The position numbers and the translations under genes were made by a program. Positions 45,974-57,760 of a DNA stretch of 64,000 bases are shown here, in pieces (position 1 is the first letter of the stretch; the number at the start of each line of letters is the position of its first letter). Below the pieces are notes generated by a model. That model worked only from the letters and a program-made list of their open reading frames with translations, ran no database searches and was not told the origin of the DNA. This DNA is from Plantago major (Eukaryota > Streptophyta > Magnoliopsida > Lamiales > Plantaginaceae): contig JAIFAC010000294.1 of the NCBI GenBank assembly GCA_026545765.1, forward strand, positions 62,001 to 126,000, written 5' to 3'.

Positions 45974-47899
45974 TGTTATTGGACCACTTCTTTGTTGGAA
46001 GTTTGAGGTACTTCGGACCTTTTCTGAGTATGCAACTCAGTTGCCTCCCCTGGTTAATCATTCTGAGCAGATGCCTCAGTTTGATTCCTCTCATTGAGTT
46101 GGGAACCGCCATTTGCGTAATTTTCAAAGAATCGAAGTGTTGGTATGTCAATCGCAATTCATTCACCATGGCTTCATTATCATCCGTGAATCTTGTGAAT
46201 TGATGAATTAAAGTGCGGCTCATCCCGATCCTTTTGGCGCTTGTATAGTGTGGAGGCAATATCAGAATCCTCCATCACTATATCACCACTTCTCAAAGCT
46301 TCTTCTACCAGCTTGAGTGTGTCTTGTCCAGATTCCTTGGACTTAGGTTCTATCTCAAAGAACCTCAGTATTAAGTGCTTCTCCAAAGAATCCTTAGTAA
46401 TGGGTGCTTTCAAAGAATCCTTTGAAATGGGTGCTTGTTCAGCAACCTGAGGTGTGGGTTCTTCTTCAGATACCACTATTATTTCAGCATCCCTAGAACT
46501 TGTTGCTTCTTCAGCAACCTTAGCCCTTTTTTATTTCTGTAGGACTTGAGAGATGACCAATTCATCATCAGCAGAGCTCTCATCAGCATTAGGAACTGAT
46601 TGATCCATAATCCCTGCGGTTTCTGCAGAAAGGGCATGATGCCTGGCACTACTCTCATTTTTACCAATGAGTTCATCAGCAAGGCTTTCCTTGGTAGCAT
46701 TGATGAGTTCATCAGCAGTTGTATCTTTTGCAGCATTGATGAGTTCATCTACTGTGAACTTATCAGCATTCATGAGTTCATTTTCTGTGAGCTTAGCAGC
46801 ATTGATGAGTTCATCAGCAGTGGCGGCAGATATCTGAGAGTCGACATTCACAACGGGTATGCCTTCTGATTTGCCAGCAGTCTTCTTTTGTGAAGTTCTG
46901 GGCTTTTTGGTCGCAACTAATCACTCAGATACTTCGTCAGTCTTTCATTTCTTAGAACCTTTCTGAGAGGCAGTAACCTTTTTCATCATGTTTGTATACT
47001 CATATTTGTAGAGCAGGTTACTGCTATGTCACCGCCCTCTCGAGCTCAATGCTGCTTCTCCAAAGAAGAAGCATATCTTTAGTCCAAAGCTCACTGTGGC
47101 TTTTGGCTCAGCAAGGCCTTTGACGATCTTTGGCTCAAAGATTTGTAGCTTCTTCACAAACTTCACATAGGCGTACTTTCCCTAGTTAAAAAGGTTTTCC
47201 GACCTAGTTATTTCTTCCTTCATAAGGAACATCATCATCCACCGTTCCAAGCTTATTTGGTCAGCTCCACCTTGTAGACCATCAAAACATCTCTGAAGAA
47301 GGCAAGCCAAGACATCCCAATGAATGTATAGATGTCTGGTCCTTATATCAGCAAGTTTGAACTAAGGAGGAGTATCTGGCTTGTCCATGTTGCAAACATC
47401 ACTGTACAGGGTCTTAACACCTTCAAGGAGAGTTTCATCCTTGGTGTTAATCTCGAAATCAATTCCTTGATTTCGGAGACCAAAGATATCACAGAATCCT
47501 TGGCAGTTAAGGAAAAATTCTTTTCCTTGAACTTTGGTTTTAATGGACATTTCCTCAATGCCATTAATAATGATGGTGATGACACGCGAGTTATTATAAA
47601 AATCAAGTACATCCAGTGAAGAACATCCACTGGGAAGAGTTGAGAGAAAACCCTTGATTTGTGCTTTTTCAAGCATACCAAGGATAGTCCTCCTATTTGC
47701 TTGTTCTACGATTACAGCAGAAAGGTGTTGCTCAATCATAGAACCACCCCAAATCATCCTGTGGTTTGAAGTCCAGTTCTCAGAATTAAAATCGCCTATG
47801 AGACGATTGTTTGCTATTACTAGCACTGGTGCTTACTTTTCAGAAGCAGTAGAGGTAGTAGCACTGGTATCCTTAGCAGCAACACGTTTTGGAGCCATC
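45974..47899 (-). pseudogene. Copia-B accessory gene, 5' part (most of exon 1)
   Basis: The ATG is at 47899 (MAPKRV on the minus strand, matching MAPKK in C). The N-terminal domain (open 47826-47362) is the best preserved in the window: NSENWTSNHRMIWGGSM, then SSLDVLDFYNNSRV, then KVQGKEFFLNCQGFCDIFGL. A garbled stretch (47340-46860) follows, then an acidic segment with five DELINAAK-type repeats and ELVISQVLQ. Copia-C interrupts at 45969; the reading continues at 15075, and the joined context matches Copia-D around 39500-39560. Upstream (48081-48223) is the conserved promoter. The whole gene would be about 1,700 codons. Product and function are unknown. Confidence 0.75.
46670..46850 (-). repeat. 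In-gene repeats coding DELINAAK units
   Basis: The minus strand encodes five similar segments: ADELINAAK, ENELMNADK, VDELINAAK, ADELINATK, ADELIGK. At DNA level GATGAACTCATCAATGCTGC recurs about every 27-36 bp. Copia-D has about three units (38757-38905). The repeats look amphipathic and helical. Confidence 0.85.
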
Positions 47900-48223
47900 T
47901 CTTTAAATATAAGGTTTTTGAAAATAAGAGAAGAGATTATCAGGACAGATTAGTTGTTCTTTTCAGAAAAACTAAGAAAGATGCAGTAGATTTGCAGAGA
48001 GATTTGCAGAAAAACTTAGAGAGAAATTTATGTTTTTGTGCAAGATAAAATGTTGGATTAGGCGAAAGTGAATTCTTTTGCCAAAATCCTATATATATAG
48101 CATTGTAATCTTAGCAGACATATAAATACAAATTGATTTTGTATATATGTATCTGTGCAAATGCAGGTAGGTGTGGGTAAAAAAAAAATCGTTTTGCATT
48201 AAATCCTTAGTGGGCCACGTCTG
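47900..48223 (-). promoter_or_regulatory. Internal promoter and leader of the Copia-B accessory gene
   Basis: On the minus strand the CAGACGTGGCCCACTAAGG block is at 48223-48197, the TATA box CTATATATATAGGATTTTGG at 48100-48081, and the ATG at 47899. The leader is CT-rich (TCTCTCTAAG, CTGCAAATC). The same order as in C and D supports a promoter. Confidence 0.65.
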
Positions 48224-48640
48224 AGTTTTTACAGTCCATTAATTTACTGAGAATTGATCTCGTTCGTTAAGATCAAATGCCTATTTCATCAAGGGTCATG
48301 TTTGCTTCTTCAGCAATGATCACAATTAGTAATTGTAATTGTGCCCAATTAATGAAATTTGGCGAATAGCTTTCTGAATCACATCTCTTTTTCAGGACTA
48401 GGGATGCCTTTGGACTTATATAGTCAGTTCAGAGACTGTGTGTAACTTATCATATAAATGGAAAGATACAAGACATCAGAGGTGTGATTGACTGAATACA
48501 GTTGTACCACATTTCTCTTTTGTGTTCCCCCTCACTTTGTGATCTCATAGATATCTGACTACCCGTCTTAGAAATCTTTAAAAGTCACTTTTACCCAACC
48601 TTTTAGTATATGAGTTCTCGTCTCAGATACCCTTTTTGCC
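48224..48640 (-). other. Copia-B post-pol spacer
   Basis: No coding sequence is recognised. The spacer resembles those of C and D near the promoter. At its pol end the spacer joins RNase H directly after EDQLG, so about 27 C-terminal RNase H codons and the start of the spacer are missing. Confidence 0.6.
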
Positions 48641-51530
48641 TTAGATATCTAGATGCCTGTTCCACATATACCCAAGTTGGTCTTCAGTACCAATCTTGAG
48701 TATCTCTATATTTCCTTTTTCAACATGGTCTCTAATGAAGTGGTGTCTAACATCAATGTGCTTTGTTCTTGCATGATACTTAGGATTCTGAGTTATAGCA
48801 ATAGCACTTGTGTTGTCACAGAAAATCGGAGTTTTCTCTTTATTGATCTCATAGTCTCTGAGTTGTTGTTGTATCCACAATATATGTGAAGCACAACACC
48901 CAGCATCAATATATTCAGCCTCTTTGGTAGATGTGGCAACTGGGTTTTGTTTCTTGCTGAACCATGATATTAACTGCACCAAGAAATTGACAAGTTCCGA
49001 GGTGCTTTTTCTATCAAGCAATGATCCAAAGATAGTCAAGATCACAATAGCCAACTAAACTCAATCCAATCGCCTTTTGATACCATAATCCAACTTCTAC
49101 GGTACCCTTTACATACCTTAATATTTTCATAGCAATGTTGTAGTGTGATTGCATTGGATTTGTCTGAAATCTAGCACACACTCCAATGTTCATAGGTATC
49201 TTAGCATTCTTTTTAGAAGGCTTTAGATTAAACTTGTTGAGCATATATTTTGCATACTTTGTTTGACTAATGAATATTCCATCATTAAGTTGCTTGACTT
49301 GCAATCCTAGGAAGTAGTTTAATTCTCCCATCATGCTCATCTCAAATTTACTTTTCATGAGCTCAGCAAAGTCTTCACAAAGTTGCTTGTCTTTAGATCC
49401 AAATATAATGTCATCAACATATACTTGAACTAAAAGTAGTTTCCCTTCATGGTTCAAAGTAAAGAGTGTTTTATCAACATCTCCTTTCTTGAAGCCACTT
49501 TCCAGCAAGTATTTGGCTAAAGTATCATACCATGCTCTTGGAGCCTGTTTCAGTCCATACAGAGCTTTCTGAAGCTTATAAACCATTCTACTTTTTGTGA
49601 AAACTTCAAAGCCTGGTGGTTGTTCAACATAGACTTCCTCAGCAAGTTCACCGTTTAGGAATGCACTTTTGACATCCATTTGATAAACTTTAAAGTCATT
49701 ATGAGCCGCAAAGGCTAGAAATAGTCTAATTGCATACAATCTTGCAACTGGAGCATATGACTCATCAAAATCTAGTCCTTCAGTCTGGGTGAATCCCTTG
49801 GCAACCAACCTTGCTTTGTTTCGGGTTATTTCACCAGCTCATTCATTTTGTTTCTGAAAACCCACTTGGTTCCAATTACGATATTCACAACAAATGGAAC
49901 CAGCTTCAGACTTTGTTTCTCTCAAATTGATCCAACTCTTCTTGCATTCCGTAGATCCAATCTTGATCCTTCAATGCTTCTTCTATAGTTTTAGTTCAAT
50001 GTTTGAGATGAAACGTCCATAAAGAGAGTCTGATTTCCAATTGCTCTCCTAGTTCATCATGTCTTAGAGTCATCTGGTTCTTACTAAGCAATGGTTGCTT
50101 TTCATCGTCAGAGTCATCCTCTAATTGAATGACAGAGTTGTTTCCGTTTGAGAATTTTTCTTCAGAATCTTTAATCATTATTTCTTTGAACCTATATGGG
50201 AGTTCTTCATTAAATGGTACTTTATTTTTTACTTAGTAGAAAACAAAATGAACAGATTATTCAATCTTTTTCGCTCTTTAGGCTTTGCTATTCGTAGATC
50301 TTTTGTTGTAGATTCAGAGGCTTTGCTATTGAGAATAACCAAGAAATACTCCTTCATCCGCTTGGTTGAAATGTTCTCAAGTATTCTTTTCCATTGTTAA
50401 GAACAAAACATCCGCAACCAAACACCTTAGATGTTCGATACTAGGGGTCTACCAATCAAAAGTTCATAAGGAGTTTTGTCATGGTGTTTGTTAATCAAAC
50501 ATCTATTTTGAGTGTAAGTCGTGTTAATGCCTTCCCAATAGATTTCACTTATTTCAAAGGTCGCCAGCATTGTTCTTCCCGCTTCTTTTAGGGTCCTATT
50601 CTTCCTTTCAGAACACCATTTTGTTGTGGTGTCCATCAAGATAGTTGATGTTGTATACCTTTGCAGGTACAAAACTCTTTTATGTACTGGTTTACAAACT
50701 CAGTACCATGGTCTATTCTGATTACAGATACCTTGTCATTTTTCATGACTTCAAGCTTATTCAGCAAGTTGGGTATTTCAACCCTTGCATCAGATTTTTG
50801 TTGGAGAAATACAACCCAAGTGAATCTTGAGTAATCATCAACAACAACTGCACCATACTTCTTTCTCGCATAGCTAGTTACGAGGATTCAAAAGATCCAT
50901 ATGTAACATTTGCTGGCCTTTCAATCGGAGTGTCTAGTTTTAGACTTGAAAGATGTTTTGATTGTTTTTCCATTTTGCGTCGAGCATATACCATCTTTTC
51001 TATATGCCATTTTGGGTAAACCAACCACCAATTCTTTCTTGGCTAGCTTGTTCAGTATTTTGAAGTTCAAGTGACTCATTCTTTTATGCCATAGCCAGTT
51101 TTCTTTAGTGTGGCTAGATTGACACACCATGAGACATTCTTTAGTTGTGGCAGATGCCCAGTCAGCAACATAAAGATATCCTTTCTGCCTAGCAACCAAG
51201 ACTGTCTGCTTTGACTCATTGTCAATTAATTTGCATAGTTTTGACTTGATCTTTACAGTGTACCCTTTGTCTACCAATTGACTCATGCTTAGGAGATTAT
51301 ATTTCAATCCCTTTACATGTAGTACTTCAGAGATTGTAAGGGCTCTAAGCTTCAGATTGCCAAAACCTATGGTTGGATTTTCATCTCCTCCAGCAAATCT
51401 AATAATTGGTCCTTTATCGCATTTCCTGTAGTTAACCAGATTTTCTTTGTCTCCTGTCATGTGCTTCCCACATCCACTACCAAAATGCCACTTCGGGTTC
51501 TTCCTCAGAGTGTTCTGCACAAAACAGGAA
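48641..51530 (-). pseudogene. pol: Copia-B pol: protease, integrase, RT, RNase H
   Basis: Codons 51481-51473 read Gly-Ser-Gly where sister copies have the catalytic Asp-Ser-Gly (WHFGSGCGKHMTG), so the protease lacks its nucleophile-activating aspartate. A 199-codon open stretch (51520-50921) covers protease and integrase N-terminus; the second zinc cysteine pair is garbled (GICSTQNGK). The integrase core lies around 50900-49990. RT is open from 49808 to 49014, with [13 protein letters not shown] (49421-49410) and [12 protein letters not shown]. Relative to C it lacks 117 bp (39 codons) between KIPMNIG and VCARF. RNase H starts near 49050 and is cut short at 48641. Confidence 0.9.
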
Positions 51531-51539
51531 ACATGGAGT

Positions 51540-54079
51540 TAGGCTCTCATTCCAACAATGGAACCTTCTGGACTAAAGAATCTCCGCTTAGGAATCCATT
51601 TAATGAACTTCCTTGGGGTATTCTTTGTCTTGTTGGAACATAAGGAGGAATTTTAGGTAAATGATTAGTGTCATTATAATTTAAAGCTATTTTCCTTCGT
51701 GTGTTCCTTGGTGCTCCTCGTGGTGCTTTCAGATACTGCCGATTGTCGAGTCCGCTTTTAGCAAACTTAGCTTTCCTTGCCAGATTTCTTCTAGCCCTGG
51801 CATTCAGAGTGGTCGCAACCTGTTCTTTCTTCCACTTTTGATGATTGCTATGCAACTCGCTTTCATCCATCGCTGCTCTTGTTTATACTCACGAGGAGTT
51901 GTTTCCAATGGCTTTATAGCCAATGCAATTTCGAGCACCGGTGCTATCTCGAAGTTCTCTTCTCAAGCCTTTGCTAGTCTCTCGAACGCCTTTCTTTCCG
52001 TAAAACATGATGTTCGAAAATTTGACTGCTCCCGCAATCTTTCCTTTCTGAGAGACATAGCACTTTTCAGTGTTATGTTTCTTTACAGAAACGTTCCCAA
52101 GACTCCAGCATCTTGTCAAATAGAAAAGTAATAAAAGGTCTCTTAGAAAGCTCCTTACGAGGTACTTATAATAATACTTGTCATCTTAGCTGTTTTCTTT
52201 TGGACTTGTTTTTTCCACAAAGGTTTGGTCGCGACTGCCTTTCCTTTGTCAACAACCTTAGCTTTCTGACCAATGATGTAGGTTATTTGAGAACCATCTT
52301 GATGAGCACTAACGAATGTTATTCTTTCGTCACTCTTATTCAGAGTAGTAGAACTATTTGTTTGTGTGTTCAGCCCAAGTCCTCTCTTTTCTGAAGGATC
52401 TCTTAAATAAAAGTGTACTTCAGTAAGAGTGTCACTAGCTTTGGCATAGGATTGAAAAGATAGTTCTTTCTTTTTGAGTTCCTCATTTTCAGAAAGAAGA
52501 TCTTTATTTTCCTTTTGGAGTATATCCATTGCCTTTCAGGTGACTTCTCCGTCTCGTATATCCGTGCTTTGAGAAATGCATTTTCAAAGATCCTTTTCTC
52601 GATACTTTGAGTAATTGTGAATTTTCCTTCTCAAGAGAATTCTTTTCTTCTTCAAAATGTCGGCTCTAGCTCGACCATTTGAAATTCTCTTTGTAGAGAT
52701 CAAGTTCTCTTTGAGATATTCTAAACCTCGATTTCTTCCTCATCACTCTCATAATTTATAAATTGAGAAATGTTGGTTACCTCGTCACCATTAGGCAAGG
52801 CTCAATGTTGAGCAACTGATAGATCTCCTCAAGAACCCCACATAATTCCCTTTTCTTTGACCAAAGTAAACCAATTCATGAGTGATGCCACATAATTCGA
52901 GAAGGTAGTTTGAGTCATCCAGTCTTCTTCCTCGATTCGACTCAAAATCAAGAGCATCCAATGATTTGAATCTTTTTCCTTTCTTCAAGATAGTCGAATT
53001 CTCTTGAAGTTTCTTCTATCTTTCTTGTCACCGCCTTTAGCATATTGAAAACAGGCCTCTTTAAAATGACCAAGTTTCTGACAATAGAAATACATATTGT
53101 TTCCGATTTGCTTCTCAAGATTAGATGCTTGTTGGTCGGTTTGTTCAATGAGCTTGATACCGTATTTTTTGTAATCGTGATAGTTTGAGCTTAGATGCTT
53201 TTTCAACTTCTCTTTGGCTTTTCTTCTCTCAATCTCCCGACTGACATATTTTCTCATTTCCTTTACAGCAAGAGCATCTTCCTCAGTCATTTCTTTAGTA
53301 TCCTTCTTTTCAGAAGTAACTTGTGTTACTAAAGCAACATTGTGAACTTTCTCAGCAATTATTTGTTCTCTCTGAGTAATTTCATAGTTGACAGTAGCTA
53401 AGTGGGAAAAGAGTTCTGCTAGAGTGATATTTGGCATTCCTTAGTTGAAATAAAAATACTGAGTATGTTCCCAGTTTTGATTCAAGCTTCTCACGATAGT
53501 CTTAACCTTTTCAGAGTTAGAGTATCTCTCACTTTCACCAAGTGCAGCCATTTCACTCATAAATGTTGTGAACCGGAAATCTAGCTCTTCAAGAGTCTTT
53601 GTGGGACCTTGTTTAAAGTTTTGGAATTTGAGCTTCAAAACTTCGAACTTATTTTCCTTTGTTTTCTCAAAGGTTGCATGCATTTCTTCAATCAAATGTG
53701 CCACTTTCCAAGCTTTTGCACCCCACGGTTTAATCAGATGTGCTCGAGTGGAACGATGATGATATTGAGCCCGACCATCCAAATGATTTATCTTAGCATC
53801 TTCCGATGTCCGTAGCTCTCGCTTGCTCAGAACAACTCGACCAGAGGTCTTCCAATCGTCGACCTGTTTGTGAGGAACCACCACTTGGTTCTTCATCAGT
53901 GGGAGCTCTGTCTCTACCATTAGAAACCTCCATGACCTGCTTGAATTGTTGAATGACTATGGGGCCATTCTTTATCACTTCGATCATTTCATCACTGATG
54001 GCTTCTAGGTGGAGCATCATGTTGTTCTTCCATTTCTCATAGTTCTTGGCTTGAGAATTGGAGCATAACTTAAAGACAT
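51540..54079 (-). pseudogene. gag: Copia-B gag with coiled-coil extension
   Basis: The ATG is at 54079 (MSLSYAPIL) and the frame shifts shortly after, within KPENYEKW. The Gag domain continues over 53920-53000. The zinc knuckle near 53095-53050 reads MYFYCQKLGHFKEAC, with Tyr replacing the first Cys, so metal binding should fail. The coiled coil lies at 52700-52155 (ENKDLLSENEELKKKELSFQSY). A basic linker is at 51870-51547. Frame breaks are scattered, many at CAG/CTG. The role is as in the other copies; this copy appears inactive. Confidence 0.87.
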
Positions 54080-54176
54080 CCTGCAGCAAACACACTAAAT
54101 GTATAAATCAAGTGTAGATGAAAAGCCATAAGCACTTATCTGAATCGAGGTTCAAAGGCAAGGCTTGGGAACCTCC

Positions 54177-54187
54177 GCTCGATACCA
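54177..54187 (-). promoter_or_regulatory. Primer binding site of Copia-B
   Basis: The minus strand reads TGGTATCGAGC two bases inside the 5' LTR. It matches the family TGGTATCAGAGC with CAG read as CG. Confidence 0.85.
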
Positions 54188-54189
54188 CT

Positions 54190-55757
54190 TGTTGGTCCAG
54201 ATAACGCAAAGGAAAAGACTAAAGTGGGGTGAATAGTCTTTTAAAATCATGTCGATAAACACAGTTTCTCAGATCTCTGATACTTAATTACAGAGAGCGG
54301 AAGACTTTTCTGTGATAAGTGCACGTGCTCAGCAAGAAATAATGTGTTTAAATACTTAGCAGGATAAAGAGAACGATAAGTAAATTTCTGAAAGTAAATA
54401 ACACGTCTTTTATAGTGGCATGGCGTAATCCTTCAACTAATCCACATCGGCCTTTCTTAGACTCGAATCCACTAAGATGTATAATTGAGTTCACCTTACA
54501 AATATCAAATATCTTCTCTCAATTCCTAAAATACACTAGGTTCCCAACCAAGTGTTCCCCCTGAGTTATTCCCCGGCTCCCAGCCAAGTACTTCCTATAC
54601 TCAGAAACCGTTGAGCTGTTCCTTAGTTTCCCAAACTAAGTACTTCCTATGCTCAAGAATCTTGAGTTATTCTTTAGTTTTCCAAACTAAGTACTTCCCT
54701 ACTCCCGCTTTAAGGTGTTGGTTATGAAGGTTTGTCAGGTGAGTAGTCTTACTAACTTGTCAGTTAATTAAGAATACTTTATAGAAGAAGAATCACTTAA
54801 CACACTTCACAATGTGTGGTGATATGTTCTTTACTTACCCAATTCTATGTTAACTGCTCGAGAAAGAAACTCGATAATTGATCTTTTGATTCAACTACTT
54901 CACGTATAGCAATGCTTGTTAAGGATCGTGACACTTAGAACTTTCGTGCTACTTAGAATTCAAGAACTTAGTCGCAATCAGAAGTCAAGAGTAAGTAGGT
55001 TGAAGGCCTGTATGCTTGAATGAATAAGTTCGTTCTGTGTAAGTTCAAGGTGTGTTTCAAGCATTCTAAGTGGTGATATTTATAGTTGAATTTGAAGCCG
55101 TTTGAATAGTATCCGTTAGGCTCAATTCAAATTCAAACTATTGATATCTGAAAATAGTACTGTAGAAGACGTTGTCTCTTTTCATGATTTCTTTGTTCAG
55201 ATATCTCTATCTCGCGCATTTATCAGATTGTACTATTTTCAGAGTAGTGCCAATCTTAACTATGCACACTTTTTGAAGCATTGCATGTCGCTTTCCGAGA
55301 CCTTTATATCTCTAGATACCGTTGAAACATTGTTTCCGTAAACATAGTTTTCCAAGGTATCCGAGTGTAGGTTTCGTAAGCACTTTTCCTCGCTCGTAAA
55401 CCTCAGGTTCTTAGATATCTTTTGCAAAACTTGCTTAGTGAAAACACTTGTTTCTTTAAGATATCTCGACATAGGTATCTCGAGGAGACTTTTCTCCTTA
55501 GTCTTCAGTAATCTTGAGCAAACTTCAGTCTTCTAGAAATGAGTTCATTTGCTTGGATGCTTCCTTCTTCGTCTTCTTTAACTAAAAAAAAATTACATTC
55601 AGAAACCTAACATCCTACACAAGATTTTCTAGACTAATCATACTTAGTGATTTTTCCTCTTTTATAGTGTCCAAGTGAACTAAGAGTACTAAGTACCTTT
55701 CTGAGCTAAGATAAGTCATTAGGTTGCTGATCAAAATCTAAACAGATATTCCTAACA
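54190..55757 (-). repeat. 5' LTR of Copia-B (1568 bp)
   Basis: It pairs with 9380-10948. The minus-strand TATA box is at about 55075-55085. Hairpin units lie at 54570-54705 (CGGCT/AGCCA, TTAGTTT/AAACTAA). The outer end CCTAACA at 55757 is followed by ATGAC. Confidence 0.95.
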
Positions 55758-56268
55758 ATGACCGATACAAAGGTCCTATTTATAGACCAAGGAAAAAGAA
55801 ACTAGAAATCATGGGAAAAACTGACAGAAAAATGTGGGTTGAATCACAAACAAACCTCACATGAGGGACCTCGCCTGCTCCAACCACCGCTGTCCACCCC
55901 TTTCGCTTGATTGTACCACGGTGAGGCTCCCTGTTGCAGGAGCTCACCGTGGTGAGCCTTGTCCCCGGGAAAATCAACATTTTTCCCACTTCCTCCTAAT
56001 TTCTCTCCCTTTTCCAACCTCCATGTCACCTCTCTTGGAGTAGTGGCCCATTAACTTGGCCTTGTGGTGCTTCTAGAAGGTTTTGAAGTCTTCTTTGCAC
56101 TTTGGTCCTCCATTTCCTTGCCAATGACGCTACGACACAAAAAAATGCACAAAAACACACAAAAAACCCAAAACGTGACACGGAACAAAATATAATAAAT
56201 AAAGGCTAAAAGACGCAATAAAATACAAAAAAAGGCACTAAATGAGTCGTTAAAATATCGACTCATCA
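55758..56268 (-). repeat. 3' LTR of element E, right portion
   Basis: It resumes with ATGACCGATACAAAGG and aligns with 60555-61049. The minus-strand box TATAAATAGGACC is near 55775-55787, and GC-rich dyads lie at 55850-55960 (CTCACCGTGGTGAG near 55945). It ends CATCA at 56268 next to a polypurine tract. Confidence 0.93.
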
Positions 56269-57760
56269 AACTCCCCAAACCGAACCTTTGCTCATCCTCG
56301 AGCAAACAACTATAAAACCTAGAAAAAGAAAAAACACATAGACATGACGAAACATAGAAGAGTTCAATCGACAAGCTACCGGAACAAGTATTGCCAGAGA
56401 TAAGCCCTTATACTGTTGTAAACTTCTATCCCCCCCCCCCCCCTAACTTTGACAAGTAGCTTTGCAAAGATCACGATCTTCCGTTTCACAAGTAAATAAA
56501 ACTTAATCCTATCCTAGTAGTTCCTCACAAAGGAAGATAATAGTGCAACTCTCAAGCCTCTCATCCGAAATGTCCAAGAATAAGGTTATTCGCCAAGACT
56601 TAACTTAGGATGGTGACAACAAACGCCACAAAGTTGCCACTAATATTACATGCTTTTGCACTCAATTTAAACGAGTCGTAAAGGACTTTTAGGAAAGGGG
56701 TCAAATCAAATACAATGGAATAAAATTTGCTGCCGTTCTCGTGCTTTTGTCTTTTTGGACGTTTATTTCTTTCTTTCTTTTTTTCTTGTGCTTTGCTCTT
56801 TTTGCACAGATTTTTTATTTTTTTAATTTTTTCTTTGTTTCTTTTTTTTAATCTCACGTTGCAAGTGTATCCCAATAGGTTGGTATACACCCCATCAACC
56901 TCACAACATACGAAAGCACCGCCATCCAGGTTTATAGGTAGTATTTGGCATGCATTTTGGAAACAAAACCATCAACCTCACAAAGATATGCACAATCACC
57001 CCTGCGTTGGTTTATAGGTAGTATTTGGAAATGCCCAACACGATCTTAGACGATCATAAATGATCCTGGAATACACCTTGAGATTTTTTTATTATTTTTT
57101 AGAATGGCAAGATAGCAATACAAAACAATTTCAAATCACCATAGCTCAAATATAGAAAGTAGTGAGCCTGAGTATGATGTTGACAAGAATCATCCTCCCC
57201 AAACTTGTTCCTTGGAACAGGTTCGAGAATCGAGACACCAAGTCGAAAATGCCGTTCGTCATACTCGTTTTAAAAAGAGTGCAAATGTATGTGAAGTGGC
57301 GCAAGTTAAAAGACCTTGCTCATCCTACTAGAATCACACATTTGCCGGTACAAGATTTTTTCATCGGCTTTAAGGCTTCTCACCGGCTTTTTGACTACTA
57401 AAACAGGAAGACTTTTTATTTACAAGTGAAACGAACTAGAGTGATTTTTAAAAATTCCTTAGCACTCAGTCAGAGGCCATCTAAGATCACATCTGGAAAA
57501 AGGCAATAGATAACTAGACTTGTCAAAAGAACTCAAGACTCGACATAAAAAATTTTGAAATTGGCCAAAAATTAGGCGAAAAGACTCGACTCAACTGCAA
57601 TCACACAAAGGTGGCTAACATACCACCCCACATAATTGCAAAAATAAAAAATAAAAGAAAAAACACATATACAAGGCAGCAAATATCTGAGGCATGTAAA
57701 CATATTATACGACTTCCCTCCCCAAACTATTCGATAGCTAGGCCCTAGCATAAGGAATAA
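56269..57760 (-). other. Element E polypurine tract and 3' untranslated region
   Basis: The minus strand reads GGTTTGGGGAGTT against TGATGAG (56269-56281), a clear plus-strand priming tract. A run of 14 C (about 56431-56444) and T-rich tracts (56755-56860) follow. Two copies of GGTTTATAGGTAGTATTTGG occur near 56930 and 57008. I recognise no protein. Confidence 0.75.

Larger units (their letters stand above)
9380..55757 (-). mobile_element. Copia-B: Sirevirus-like element, complete but split by Copia-C
   Basis: LTRs of nearly equal length (9380-10948 and 54190-55757) begin TGTTAGGAAT and end CCAACA on the minus strand. Flanks are ATGAT (9375-9379) and ATGAC (55758-55762), one base apart. From right to left it carries PBS, gag, pol, spacer, accessory gene, polypurine tract and 3' LTR. 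Copia-C (15081-45968) lies inside the first exon of its accessory gene. Without C the element is about 15.5 kb, the same size as Copia-D. Confidence 0.95.

Noticed and set aside
47332-47953. Plus-strand frames opposite the Copia-B accessory exon
   Set aside because: They are shadows of the minus-strand frame; the minus product matches the proteins of C and D.
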